A stretch of DNA of 64,000 bases from Petunia secreta (GCA_029990175.1 JARKIP010000005.1:55355001-55419000); one strand, 5' to 3'. Counted from the stretch's first letter, positions 13,315-25,700 are shown. Notes: generated from the letters alone by a model not told the origin. Made by a program: numbers and translations.

Positions 13315-14591
13315 GTACCTACAAAAAGTAAAAACAAGAGAAAGAGGTTAGAGTAAAAACCCTCACTCGCTCCCTCACCTTTGGAGTGTCACTCGGGTAC
13401 ACTCAATTTAGTGGGTTATAGGAATCACTCAAGCTTGATCTCAAAGGCTTCCTCGTAGTTGAACAACCACCTCAATAACCACTCAAGTCACAAGAACCAA
13501 ATACTCTTCGGGGTGAATGGAATTGATGGGACTCGATGGGCGTACGGCTTTATAAGTGAGCACTTGAGCCAAAAATTTACTACGAGTCTTCTTTGAGCTC
13601 TACTCTCCTTCTAGGCACGAAGTTCCTAAACGCACAAGGAATTAGGACTAATTGGGTAGGAGTGTTACCCTCAAAGTACTAACCGGAAGTGACGCGATCA
13701 AATGGCAAAAGATCGAATCGCCACTAAATGGATTCGGAATTGGATGATTTTTGGTTAGTGATCTACAAACTCACCATATTTGATGATACAATTGGAGTTT
13801 TGGTGAGCGGAAACTGTTACGAACGCTTTGCGAACAATCTGTCCCAATTCAGGATTTCTGCAAAATGAGAACCCTGCGCGATCGCGTGAGGATTGGCGCG
13901 ATCGCGATGAACAAATGGGCAGAGGGACGCGAATGCGTGAACCAGGGCGCGATCGCGCAGGCCTGCGTTCCAGAACCAGAACCCCGACTGCAAACTCAGT
14001 TTTTGGCACACAAATCACCCCAATTCAACTTGTTGTTCAGTTCCAAAGCTTCCAAAGGGTGTTTTCAACTGAAGTAAACAATCCCCAATGGTTTTACCAA
14101 TCAAACAATCAACGAACAACTCATTTTCAAGAATTTTGGAGTAAGTTCTTCAAAATTTTCAAGAACATCAAATTTTCAAAGCTCGATTTTCATTCCGTTA
14201 CTCCAAATGACGATATGGGGATATCAAAACGACGGGAAAACTATATAGAACAATCCCCGATACCAAACAACCAAGAATTCACAACACAAAACAAGTTCTA
14301 TCAAATTTTGTGAATTCTCAACTTTTGAGATTTGGTTTTCAAGATTTTGATTCACGACTTCAAATCGTGTTTCGTGGGTACCAAATCAACGGGAATATGA
14401 TAACAAACAATCCCCGATAACAAACAACAACAAAATCACAACACACAACGATTTCTAGCATTTTTTTTTTTTGTGGTGATTTTCAAGTTTTTGGGATTTT
14501 TTTGTTTTTCTTCAAATTTAAAGAACAAACAACACAATGATAACAACGATAAGAACAAGACCGAGGATTCGTAAGAACGAAGCCTAGCCGT
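13315..14591 (-). other. Leader of the protease-only gypsy element
   Basis: About 1.3 kb between primer site and ORF, with only short unconvincing ORFs. It has three further GCGATCGC palindromes at 13878, 13898 and 13949, matching those in the LTRs. Confidence 0.7.
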
Positions 14592-14603
14592 GCTCTGATA
14601 CCA
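14592..14603 (-). other. Primer binding site (initiator tRNA-Met type)
   Basis: Minus strand TGGTATCAGAGC, two bases inside the 5' LTR. This is the usual primer site of many plant LTR elements. Confidence 0.88.
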
Positions 14604-14605
14604 AC

Positions 14606-15378
14606 TGATGTAATGGAAAATAGGCGGAAGCTACAAACGATATAAAAGTGCGGAAGCTAAAACAAGATAGGCGATATCGATAACGATATCGAGATAAAAA
14701 GCAAGACGAGGCTTGAACGTTTACCTAAGTAGCACCGATGAACTCGTCTCGATACACCCCGGGTGAAGTCAAGGATCACCTATACTACGCAACTACCCTC
14801 AAGAGACACTCGGCTCTCGCAAATAGAATGATCAAAGAGGTTTCGATGTTTAACTTGGAATCCACCAAGTGAAATCATGCCCGCTCACGGGTTCATCATT
14901 GAGATTCACTCAAAGAAAATATCATTCTACATTCAAGGTTTGCTAAAAATGCAATAAATGAACAAAGGGGGGTATTTATAGTTTCCCATTACAAGTTTTG
15001 CCAAGTTTCTGGTCGCTGCTCCTCAAATAGTCTTCGCGATCGCGCAAAAGGAATAGCGATCGCGCAGGGTACTAAACTTCAGAGCCTCGCGATCGCATCA
15101 TGGTGAGCGCAATCGCGCAAGGCAAATATCTGCTCTTCACGATCGCGTGAGTGTGGTCGCGATCGCGCAGAGGAAATGTCTGGCGCCAGGCAGTGAGCTC
15201 AGAAATGCTGCCCTGTTTTGCCCTGCTGTGGCTCCCCTGTTTCCTGCACTGGTTTCAGCCCTGTTTCCACTTTGATTGAGCTTCAAGGCATGGTCTTCAA
15301 GTCGTCTCCCGCGCTCATATCATCCATGCCGTGACTCCCAGACCAGGTATAGGTGTCGATGTAATTTGGGCTGCATCA
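14606..15378 (-). repeat. Protease-only gypsy 5' LTR (773 bp) with promoter
   Basis: On the minus strand a TATA box (TATAAATA, plus 14973-14980) lies downstream of GCGATCGC palindromes starting at 15036, 15056, 15089 and 15159. One further copy has decayed by CG to CA change (near 15139). Transcription of the element would start here. Confidence 0.9.
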
Positions 15379-16222
15379 TTATGAGATGTTAACAACCAGA
15401 GATACAACAACCATTTCTTATACTCAGACGGCAAGTAAGAACTTAAAGAATGAAGAGACGAGCAAAAGTAAAGGGTGAGAAGGTTGTTACCTTTTGCGGA
15501 GCATCGAAAAAGGGCGAGGATCTGCACGAAACCCACTCGAACAAAAGCGACGATCTGAATATTACGACTCGACTTAAAGCGACGACTCCAACGATGAAAC
15601 AATAATGCGACCAGATTCCCCAAAGAAACCAGAAACACTAGTGCTGTGATCTTTTCTTCAAAACTAAGAGAAAATATTTTCTTTATATCCAATGCTGCTG
15701 TTTTCCCTCCCTTTCCTCTCCTATTTTCCGCTGCTCTCCCCCCACCAACGACTCCTTAACAGCCTATTATATGGAAGCCATTAGGGTTCCAATTCCTTTC
15801 CCCCTGGACCAAAATGACCCTAACGGGCAGAAAATGGATAAGAACTTTGTACGAAATTGACCAGCTGGAATTTTTTGGACTGATCTGTGTTTGAAATTTT
15901 TTTGGGGAAATCGATTGGGTTTAGGGATTAGGCGGGTCGGGTGTGGGCTGAATTGGAGAGGGTAAGTGTGCGTGTGAAATGTGTATATATGGGTGTTGCG
16001 TCTCTAGGCCAAAATTTAGGACAGAGGAACGAAATTAGCCCCCCCTTTGAATAATTAAGAAAATTGAGGGGTTGCATGGGGTGGGCTAAATTGGGGTTAT
16101 GTTTTGCTATTTTAGCCATTTTCATTTAAACATTCTCATTAATTCATTTAAAATTTAAAACTGAACTTGATTAAATTAATTTGACATTAATTAAAATTCC
16201 GGGATAAAATTGAGTGTCAACA

Positions 16223-16235
16223 GCTGCCCCTCTTT
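16223..16235 (-). other. Ogre-like polypurine tract
   Basis: Minus strand reads AAAGAGGGGCAGC directly before the 3' LTR. Confidence 0.78.
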
Positions 16236-16928
16236 ACCCGAAAAGGATGAAAGAGTTTTCAGGGTAAAGATGTTGACGGGAAGCCAATTTTGTCACGATA
16301 AAGCCGAGGACTTTGATTCCAAGGATCAAAGTGCGAGGCTTATGGACATGGCCGAACTCTGGTTTTCGAGTTGCCTACATATCTCGGACTGAAAGAGAAT
16401 CGGGCCATATGTAGTTCAACGATACTTGGACACGAAAATTCGCACGACTGATAGAAAATACGCATGAATAGAAAAGAAACCAAATTGACACCCTAATCCA
16501 AAATGAAAGATTAGGATAGACTTGCTTGTTCGAGTGCGATTCTTCAGATCCTCGTTGACGAGTCTAGCTCATATCAACGATTGCCCCAGTTCATTGCTAA
16601 GAAAGAGTTCCACGTTATGCTCCAAATGTTGTTGCGGTGCTGCTGCGGTGCTGCTAATTTCCTGTAATAAACTTGACAAACGGTAAGCGAGTAACTGCAA
16701 ATAAAGCTTAATAAATGAAGTAATAAAGGAATAACGACAATAAAACTTGTAGATGCTGGTTGCAATATCAATGATAAGCTTGTCTCCAATCGACTAATGG
16801 AGAAATCTGGCTTTGTGAGGCAAGATGACTTCGGGGTCGTTGGTAGACTGAAGATAAAGCAATAAAAGCTTCAATTAATAGGAACGTAAAGTGAACTTTA
16901 AACGCTAAATAATGAGGATAAAAATGTC

Positions 16929-18131
16929 GCCTTTTCGGCAATAACCATGATAAAGCCTACAGCTTTAATTCATGAAGAGATAATTTGAAAATAATATTGG
17001 ATTGCACTTCAACCAAAAGTAGGAATACGTCCGAAGTATTCACATTATACTACATGTCTTAACAAAATTATTAGCAACATAAGGTCATTAAAATAGGTAT
17101 AAGTAAATGTAAATGCCTCAGGAGGCTTAGAAAAATATAATTAAGAGTGACAAATATTAAAGCGCCTATTGAGGCGACAAAACGCATTCAAATGATTAAC
17201 ACCTTCGAGGTGATATAAATACGCTTATCGAAAGCGTGAACAGATAAAGATGCTTACCGGAAGCGTGAAATATAAAGACGCTTATCGAAAGCGTAAACGC
17301 ATAAAGACGCTTACCAGAAGCGTGAAATAAAGACGCTTATAGAAAGCGTAAACACATAAAGACGCTTACCGGAAGCGTGAAATATAAAGACGCTTATAGA
17401 AAGCGTAAGCACATAAAGACGCTTACCGGAAGCGTGAAATATAAAGACGCTTATCGAAAGCGTAAGCACATAAAGACGCTTACCGGAAGCGTGAAATATA
17501 AAGACGCTTATCGAAAGCGTAAACACATAAAGACGCTTACCGGAAGCGTGAAATATAAAGACGTTTATCGAAAGCGTAAACACATAAAGACGCTTACCGG
17601 AAGCGTGGAATATAAAGACGCTTATCGAAAGCATAAACACATAAAGACGCTTACCGAAAGCGTGAAATATAAAGACGCTTATCGAAAGCGTAAACACATA
17701 AAGACGCCTACTGGAAGCGTGGACACATGAATACGTTATACTCTTTGAACTCTTCCGCGGAGGAATGGTCTTGACTACAAAATAAAGTGGGCCCCCAGGA
17801 TTGGCAATATCTGTAAATCATAAAAAAAAAATAGAACTTTAGTAAGCGATCTCATAAAGCGAATGAGAAATGAAACAGATATGTTTAACAATTTGCAATT
17901 ATAGGAAATAGAAATTCCGCCTTTCGGCAATGACTCATGATTGAGTCTCCCATTTTCTACTGTAGGCTTCTTAATAATAGTGCCTTCGATTGTTTACGAT
18001 AGACTTGATGTTGATACTTGTAAAATAAGTGGTAGAATAACCTGCAAAATAAAGTTTTCATTAAATTCATATAGACAGGAAAATATCAAAGATAAAGGAG
18101 ATATAAAGTGAGATTTTAAGCCGTCTGGCTT
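16929..18131. repeat. Series of short stem-loops with different arm sequences
   Basis: Perfect short inverted repeats: AAAGC/GCTTT (16952-16966), GCCTC/GAGGC (17115-17126), CGCCT/AGGCG (17163-17176), CACCT/AGGTG (17200-17212), the ACGCTT/AAGCGT array (17221 on), TTCC/GGAA (17753-17765), CTCAT/ATGAG (17851-17867), GACTCA/TGAGTC (17932-17947) and AAGCC/GGCTT (18118-18131). Weaker GCC/GGC pairs occur at 16929 and near 17919. The arms differ, but complementarity is kept. Confidence 0.75.
17220..17730. repeat. 57-bp dimeric tandem repeat of hairpins
   Basis: About nine copies of a 57-bp unit made of a 28-bp and a 29-bp half, so about 18 half-units. Each half contains a perfect or near-perfect stem, ACGCTT and AAGCGT, around a 5-base loop. 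The loop is ACCGG in one half and ATCGA in the other, alternating. Because 57 is a multiple of three, both strands stay open and give spurious 19-residue repeat ORFs. Tandem repeats in the 3' UTR are reported for Ogre/Tat elements and can seed satellite DNA. Confidence 0.93.
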
Positions 18132-19407
18132 ATATTTGGTGAAGCCATAAAGAGTTGAGTGTTATCCTTGAGAAAAACTGAGTTAATGCTTAATTCCTGC
18201 AAAGTGTAAAGTAAAGTTGTCAATAAAGTAATAAAGTCTTGATTTTGCAAGGGCAAAATTAGAGAGATAAATAAGATCATTTTTGCGTGTGCAATGAGTC
18301 AGATAACATCTCCAATCTCGATCAGTTATCTTGGCAACATTGTTCAATGTGTATGACAAATACTCTATGAGGAATTGATAGTTTCTAGTTTCTTCATCTT
18401 TTTGCTTTGAGAATTCCTGCACTCAAAGAAAAATCGTTGGTTTTGGGGGGGAAGGGGGGAGCGTTTGATTCATGCTGACTCGAGCCTTCATCTTGCAACT
18501 GCTTCCTTTTTCTCACTTTGTCTAGATTTGCGATCCGTCCCTTGAGACTTGGCCAATGAACTAATAGCACAATATGTTTCAAATAGTTGAAACAAATGCT
18601 TGCATAGTTGAACAGGATTTTCATGTTAATCTAAAACCCTTGTTGTATTTCAGATGGCGAAATATGTTGAAACAAATTGAACATCCTTTATCTTGCAACT
18701 TTGCACCATCCTCAAACACTTTCAGAATTTTGTCCATTCATCTTTTATCGAGAAATACCAGCTTTTGCAAAAATTTGCCCCAGTTATGATCTTTTACATC
18801 TTCAACTCGCTTTGCAAGATTTGCCCCAGTTGCTATCTTTCAAATCTTCAACTTGCCTTGCAAAATTTGCCCCAGTTTCTTACTTTAGGGGAAGCCAAAA
18901 ATTTTAATATTATAGAGTCGAACCCGTTAAGAGCGCCTACGTATCCCTCCATAGGAATCAGATTATGCGTAGTTCTGCTTACATAAAGATTTGGGGAATA
19001 TGGCAATCTAAGTGTGAACCCGAATCCGAATTGGAATGCCTACACATCTGCCCAGATGCATAGTTCGGAGTTACATCATCAAAGATAAACAAGCCTTAAA
19101 GCATTACAAAATCTGATCGAATCTGATGTGGATTGCTTACTTATCCTGTTGCCATTCCAGTAATCAGACCAAAAGTAGTTCAAAATTACATAAAAGACGA
19201 AATAGGGGATTCCTATGCTAGTGTAACCGAGCTCTATGTGAGTTGCTTACGCATCCCGCCTTGGGAATCAGGTTACGCGTAGTTCGCATTACAATCAAAA
19301 TTACATGGGGATGAGAAAAAATATTTTCTTGAGGCAAGATGATAAAGTTTTAACCAGCATGATTCGAGGCCTCAATCATAATCGAAGTTTTGAAAAGTTC
19401 TTTTAGT

Positions 19408-21077
19408 TCACAGCCAAGTCTCCTGTGTTGGTTCACTCAGCTGGATTGTATTGTCTTCAATCAAATCTTGGATTTTATGTTTAAGAAGGACACATTCCTC
19501 AGTGTCGTGCTTGGCAAATTCTGCATGGTAAGCACAATACTTGGTCCCAACAACACATTCTGGGGGAGGGTCAAACGTACCATCTCCTGCTAAAGGGTTT
19601 AGCACTCCCATATCCTTTAATCTTTCATACAGTTGAGCTTGTGGTTCACCTAAAGAAGTGAATTTTCGGCGCTGTCTCTTTTCATATTTGGGACGAGACC
19701 CTGCTGGCATTGACTGACGGGCTACAGGTAACTGGTGTTGTTGAGGGTAATTGTATGCTTGCGGTTGTGAATAAGGCTGATAAGCGGGTATTCCAAATTG
19801 ATGGTAATTGGGTTGAGTATTGTAGACGGGATATGGGTAAGTTGAGTTGAGTATTGTAGACGGGATATGGGTAAGTTGAGCATAGTGTGCTTTGGTGAGT
19901 AGGCTGGTTTGGTGAGTTTCTGAAGGTCGGCTTCTTGTTTGGCCTTTGGTCGATATCAGCCATATCAATACCAACTTCATCTTCCCTCTTTTTCTTCTCA
20001 ACATTGCCCATACCAGTCTGGATGGCTTGCGTAGTTGCCTTCATTGCAGCAAAACTTACAATTCGCCCTGTCTTAACCCCTTCTTCGATCATCTCTCCCA
20101 TCACAAGAAGTTCAGAATAGGGTTTACCCATCATAGGGAGCAAGTGCATGTAATAAGAATCATCTTGGGCTCGGATGAAGTATTTTACCATATCTTCCTC
20201 AGTCATTGGCGGTTGCACCCTTGCAGCCTGTTCACGTCATATCAATGCGTATTCCTTAAAAGGTTTATGTTGGTTTCTTCTTCAGATTGGACAAGGTTAT
20301 AAGGTCAGGAGCCATCTCGACATTGTACTCAAACTGCTTTGTAAAATCCCTGGCTATGTCATCAAACTCACGTCACTTGCTTATATCCTGTCTTGCAAAC
20401 CATTCAGCAGCAATACCTTCCAGACTATGACTGAAGAAGGCCATCAGAAGTTCATCTTTACCTCCTGCAACTCTCATTTGGTTGAGATATTTGGTCAAAT
20501 GAACAAATGGGTCACTATGACCATCATACATATCAAATTTTGGCACCTTAAACCCGGGAGGAAGAGTAACATCAGGGTATAGATAAAGATTGCGGTAGGA
20601 GATGCTTTGACGTCCTCTAGACACTTGCAAATCCTTGATGGATTGTTGCATGATTTTCATCGTTTGGATTATCTCTTCTTGCTCAACTGTCTTTCCCTGC
20701 TTTTCTACAGTTATGGGCACTTCAATAGGTGCTTTGGATTGTGGAGGACGAGGAGTATCTTTGGCAGGTAAATATTGATAGTGAGACAAGTTGTTCTGGT
20801 TAATGAATGCATTCGGGATGTTGTTAACTGGTGCAAGCATATGAATGACACTGGAATTTAAAGGCGTGTTTGGATTGGCAGTTTCAACATTGGGGTTCAG
20901 AGTTGATAGCACGGCTGGCGCGTTTTGGTGGCTCGACCCTTTCATTCTGTCTAGTTCAGCTTGCATACACTCAATTTGCTTAGCCATTCTAACTATTTGT
21001 TCATCAGGAACAACAACTGCTTGCTCATTAGAAGATGCAGGGATACCAGTCTGATTATCAGTCATTGCATGCTTCAC
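19408..21077 (-). pseudogene. Ogre/Tat-like gag, frameshifted
   Basis: Reading from 21077, a coiled-coil-like N-terminus leads to a gag core with LPPGFKVPKFDMYDGHSDP, GGKDELLMAFFSHSL and EWFARQD, close to Tat-group gag as I know it. A TGA stop stands at the position usually occupied by Trp just after this, at 20373-20375. Further stops and frame changes lie near 20220-20290. Gag resumes with PPMTEEDMVKYF and KATTQAIQTGMGNVEKKKRE. A 34-bp direct duplication at about 19813-19880 shifts frame again. The last part (FTSLGEPQAQLYERL, CAYHAEFAKHDTEEC) resembles the gag-protease linker. No protease follows. Confidence 0.82.
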
Positions 21078-22746
21078 TTTAGATTAGACACTTAACCAAC
21101 TCGGGAGTCAACACGAATCAAACTCTCTCTGTTCGGGGAATAATCAAACAAAAGAAAAATTCAAAAGGTAAACTATGTTAGTTTGCGTGTCATTAACAAC
21201 ATTGCATACAATCACGTAGCGCGCGTCACGTAGCGCTTTGCATTTTAAGCAAGTTTGACATGTGGCAATCACAATTAGTTGAGCGTAAATGAAAATGCGG
21301 GCGCGTCCTACCCTGTAAGGTGCCTCTTTGTGCTAGAGGTAAGCCTAATCGCGCAAACAAGTGGTAACGAAAAATAGTTCATGCCAGTTCTGAGCAATTC
21401 AGATTTAGAGTAAGCAATAATAACAATATTTGATAACGATCATCTATCCGCCTTGACACTGAAATTTTGTTATCCCAACTAACTTCCAAAAGTTGGTGTC
21501 AACTCGAAATTCTAACACAGCTCATGCTCTCCACAACATCTGCACAAAATTCTAAACCCAAATGCCTAACCTTAAACAATCCTCCACATCTTTTGCAAAC
21601 ATCCTCGCTCCTCCAAGCACAACTCCCAATTGTTTTATAACATCCAGGGGTGAAATTTCCAACCGCCTTTCATAATACCCGACTGCAAATCATGAAAGGC
21701 GCCAATTGGCCTTTCAAAATAAAACCTCACTGGTCCTCGGGTTTAGACAAGCCTCTCAGCTTCCTAGATTTTGCAAGGCTCACCGACCTTGTTCATAGGG
21801 CTCCTCACTGGTCCTCGGCTTTAATCAAGCCTCTCAGTTTCCTAGGTAGCCAAGACTGCACTGGTCTTCAAGGAGGGACCCCACTGGTCATTCAAAGACA
21901 CAGGGGCTTCGCTCTCCTAGTATGCGACAAGCATACTTCAATTTTTATACAGTTGCAGCTGGATAATCAACATAGGCCTGCACACATGCAAAGCCATTAA
22001 CGAGAGGGACCCCACTGATCCTTTTAAAGACACCAGGGGCTTCGCCTCTTAGATCTCACTACACCAGGCCATCTTCAAAACACAAACCAACCAAATCTTC
22101 CGAACTTTTCCCCGGACTGCAATTTTGTGATCTCAATTCTGCTAAATTCTTCCATTTTCTGACCTAAAAGACAACATAAAAGACAAAATTCCAAATCTGA
22201 TTTTGCTCAGAACATGGTTAGGACTGAGGATTCGTTATCACACAGCACATAATATGCATTGTCGTTGGGTTTCAAGAACCCGTTGACAAAAGGGCGGTTT
22301 CTTAATTCTTGGGAACGGTATCAAGGACCGGGTCCAAACTAAGGTGTATATGCATGCATGACCTAATCTCCTTCTAAGAGTGGGCTAACGGTTGAGGCTG
22401 ATTCAGACCTATGAAGGATAAACCTGGCCCTATAAACCAGTAAAACCGGCCATGACAAAACCAGGCAAACCATACCCCAACTAACTTTGGTGACACGAAA
22501 GAAGTTTCAAAGAGTGAGGTAAGGGCAATGCCCTTCCTGCATAACTACCCGTCAAGCGGGTAACCCGTGATGAAATCGAGGAGGTGAAAGAGAATTGACA
22601 GGCTCCATGAGGGAGGAAATATGAACGGAATGCAGACTATGCACAAATAAAATAAGACAAACCAAACAAACAGATATAATAAAGCAAATAAATTAAGCAT
22701 GCTAGTTGCAAACAATTGAAACCTTTATGGTCAAAACCTTTATTGC
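21078..22746 (-). other. Ogre-like leader between primer site and gag
   Basis: No gene seen. A stretch at 21725-22050 has repeated words such as CACTGGTCCTCGG and GGGACCCCACTG and gives one spurious ORF. An extra ORF is sometimes found here in Ogre elements; I do not see a credible one. Confidence 0.6.
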
Positions 22747-22764
22747 TCCCCAGCGGAGTCGCCA
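22747..22764 (-). other. Ogre-like primer binding site (Arg tRNA type)
   Basis: Minus strand TGGCGACTCCGCTGGGGA, three bases inside the 5' LTR. Ogre elements are known for a tRNA-Arg primer; the exact tRNA match was not checked. Confidence 0.7.
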
Positions 22765-22767
22765 TGC

Positions 22768-25700
22768 TGTTGAACCCCCAAAAAATAAACCCGAAAGGGA
22801 TAAATTTAGGAATATCAACTGAATGGACTAACTCTTTTGGAGTTTTTTGGAGTCGCCACCCAATTTAAGGAAAAACATGGAACCAAATAAGCAAATGCGT
22901 GCAAAAACTCCATTTTATAAAAAGACGGTATTTCTTTCAGAGATTCTAAAGGTAAGAGGTTTTGCTAATTTCGAAAGAAGGTTTTTAAGGCACTTTCGAA
23001 ATTCCGTTAAAAACGGTTAATCCGACAGGTTTCCAAAATATTTGCAAGTGTTATTTATGTGCTTTTCTAAAAATAATTAATTGAACTATTAATTAATTCA
23101 ACTAATTAAATTTAGTAAGTTTTCAAAAGATTTGCAATTTATTTAAAAGCTTTAATTATTTTTCAAATAAAATAGAATAAAATAAAAGCACATTTTCTTT
23201 TGAAAAAAAAGGAACGATTTGATCGTCCTAGTTTCTTTGCCAACTTGTATGTGATAGCGCATAAATGGTACTTGCTTAATTTCAACTTTAAAATCCGAGT
23301 ATCTCACCATAAGATGGAACTTAGACTTCAAGTCGTTTTTTGCAAAGTTGTTTCGGGACATTTAGAAGTTAATTAAAACTTCTTTATGAATTTTGACTTT
23401 TTAAAGAAACTACTTCGTATCAATAAGATAGAAGCCTTTTCTTATAGTCATTTATTAATCGTGGTTTTTGAAAATTTATGAAATTTTGCACGCATTTACT
23501 TAAATGGCCTGATTTGCAATAAATTAAATAACGACTTCAAAGTAAAGGAAATGAACATAAAAGTAAAGCAATTATTCAGATAATCAAATATTTATTCATA
23601 AATGAGGTATTTTACAATTAGTTCACATAATTACAAGTCTATTAATATTTATCTATTTCAATGACATAGAGAGAATGAGTTGAAAGAGTAGAACCCGAGA
23701 AGTGCCTCGGCGTTTGAAGACACCAAGGTAGTGAAGAAGATCGATCAAGTGAAGCTGAAGTGATTAAAAGAAAATTCCAAGGAGAAAGTCCTATAAGCAT
23801 GATGCTAATAGCTGCAGCAACGAGACTTGGAGTTGGCCAGCAAACAAATTTAGCCAAATGCAATGTTGGCCTCAAAATTGAGCATGGCAGGTTTGAGTCC
23901 CAATTTGAAGCTCGTCCAGACATCATAAAAAAATAAAAAAAAATTAGCAAATGACTCACAACTTAATTACTTATGAACTGCAAGAAATTAACTTAAATGA
24001 GTCAATATTGAACAAATCAGTGCACACAAGCACTCATATATATCCTCTTCACGTGGATGTCACAAAGAAAAACTTATGTCATAAAAATACTACATTTAAA
24101 GGCACGACAATCTTCAAGAGTTCATGTTGTAACGGGGTTTAAATACTTGCTTTTAGGCAAATCCATTAAACTTATAGAAGAACATATGCAACAAATTTCA
24201 CCTTTCAGAGACATCAAAAAGAAACAAGAAAGGAGTCTTATACGTTTAGTCTAGGAAAGAAACAAAGCTACGGACAAGCTTAGCAAGTTCTAGGAATTCT
24301 AGAAACAATAATAAGTTTGACATGTTAATAAGGTAAATTATCATTAATAATTTAAGTGGATTACCAAGTCAAGCAATATTACTGAAGCATCTACATAGCT
24401 ATGAATTGAAAACCAAAACCTTGCAATATATTGACATAAAACCAAATCTTGACTGATAATTTAACACATATTATTCTTTTTATACCTAAAACATGACTAA
24501 AAGTTGAACCAAAATAAATCAACTAACCACTTTAGAATATATTTCAGAAAGGAGCATTAAACAGTAGCTTAAGATTTCGTTTCATTTTTTTTTCGACTTG
24601 ACTTAAATGTTTCTCAATTTCTTTAACTTGAGTAAGCAAATCCAATGAATGATCCGCAAGCTAAAACTACATTAGTCTAGGAAAGATACCTAACAACACA
24701 TAGTCTGACAAGAAAATTAGATGCCTAAAGCTTCAGATACCATTAACTTAAGAAACGACAACTTTGGCCTTATAAAGAATGCGAAAGCTTAAGATTTATG
24801 CAAGGAAAACTCCAAACACTCAAGGTTTGTCACACATAATAACTAACTTCTTGAAAAGGTGGAATCTTTTAAACTCTTAAGTCAATTTCATGAATCTAAA
24901 CTCTGTAAGAACCAACAGGAACAGACCTTTGCAAAATAGATTAATTTCCCACAGATACAGACCACAACGAAACAGCTTCACAACACAGACCACCCTGAAC
25001 CCTTTCAGCTTCACCAGACTGAGCCCTTAAACAACTTTCTTATATAACAACTTCTTTCATTCTTCAGGCAATAAGAACTAACAACCAACAGGGCACCCAC
25101 TACAAAGACATAATGGAGCTGAACTAGAAAAAAAACAAAAAATAGAATATGAGAGCGACAAGACCTTTAGACAAAATTCATCACATATCAATTACACTAT
25201 AGCAACAAGAAATTATGAGTGCAAGATTCTTAATACAAACCAGTTAAGAAGGAAACATCACTTTAAACTGGACAAACATCAAGATAGGGAAGGCAACTTG
25301 CACAGGCAGAATTTTCGGAGTTCAAATCAGCTTCTAACTTAGGACTAAAACCAGAGACTTAATACCAACATCAAAAGAAGAGGCTGCAGACTTGAAACTG
25401 AGATTTAACTCCTGCTTTCAATTCAACAAGCAGAATTTCCTTTTTCTTTTAACAGAAACAGAACCGTGAAAAGAATTTCAGCCTAAGACAGCTTCTGAAC
25501 CTCCCAATATTTTAAATTCTCAGAACCAGAATAGACTCCCTCCATCTACTCCCTAGAAACTACCAAACCTAACTCCAACCACTTCTAAAAACTGAGCCAG
25601 AATGATATAAACAAAAGCTCATCACCCTGACCCCTTAAACTCAGATCTTCACTCTCCCTGAAACCATCTAGACATTCATCACAACCACACCAATTCTGAA

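Larger units (their letters stand above)
9963..15378 (-). mobile_element. Small Ty3/gypsy element with a protease-only ORF (non-autonomous)
   Basis: Complete LTR element of 5416 bp. LTRs at 9963-10735 and 14606-15378 are both 773 bp with TG...CA ends (TGATGTA...GCATCA). The target duplication is TTATG (9958-9962 and 15379-15383). An initiator tRNA-Met primer site and a polypurine tract are in place for the minus strand. About 17 LTR differences by eye (about 2%) suggest a fairly recent insertion. The internal region has one polyprotein-like ORF with a retroviral-type aspartic protease domain but no reverse transcriptase or integrase, so movement would depend on enzymes from elsewhere. Confidence 0.92.
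5975..16222 (-). repeat. Ogre-like 3' LTR, split by a gypsy insertion
   Basis: Collinear with 22768-27599 throughout except for the 5.4 kb insertion at 9963-15378. No gene is evident. It contains a CA/CT-rich, low-complexity stretch around 8870-9450, which produces short spurious ORFs. Confidence 0.92.
16236..19407 (-). other. Ogre-like 3' untranslated region, no pol
   Basis: Where an autonomous element would carry protease, reverse transcriptase, RNase H and integrase, this 3.2 kb has no such motifs on either strand. It holds the stem-loop repeat array at 17220-17730 and scattered stem-loops on both sides. Stretches 18430-19380 show only short ORFs and repeated TTTGCCCCAGTT words around 18775-18875. 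Confidence 0.75.

Noticed and set aside
13817..14313. ORFs on both strands in the gypsy leader
   Set aside because: Short, overlapping, no domain, built around the GCGATCGC palindromes.
15315..15692. ORF of 125 residues across the LTR border (also 26705-27070)
   Set aside because: Part lies in the gypsy LTR and part in the Ogre-like LTR; no domain, and both copies differ at the end.
17220..17730. CRISPR-like array of palindromic repeats
   Set aside because: Units are contiguous with no variable spacers, and the setting is a plant retrotransposon.
17377..17730. Repetitive basic protein gene
   Set aside because: The frame is open on both strands only because the repeat period is 57 bp; there is no promoter or flanking coding sequence.
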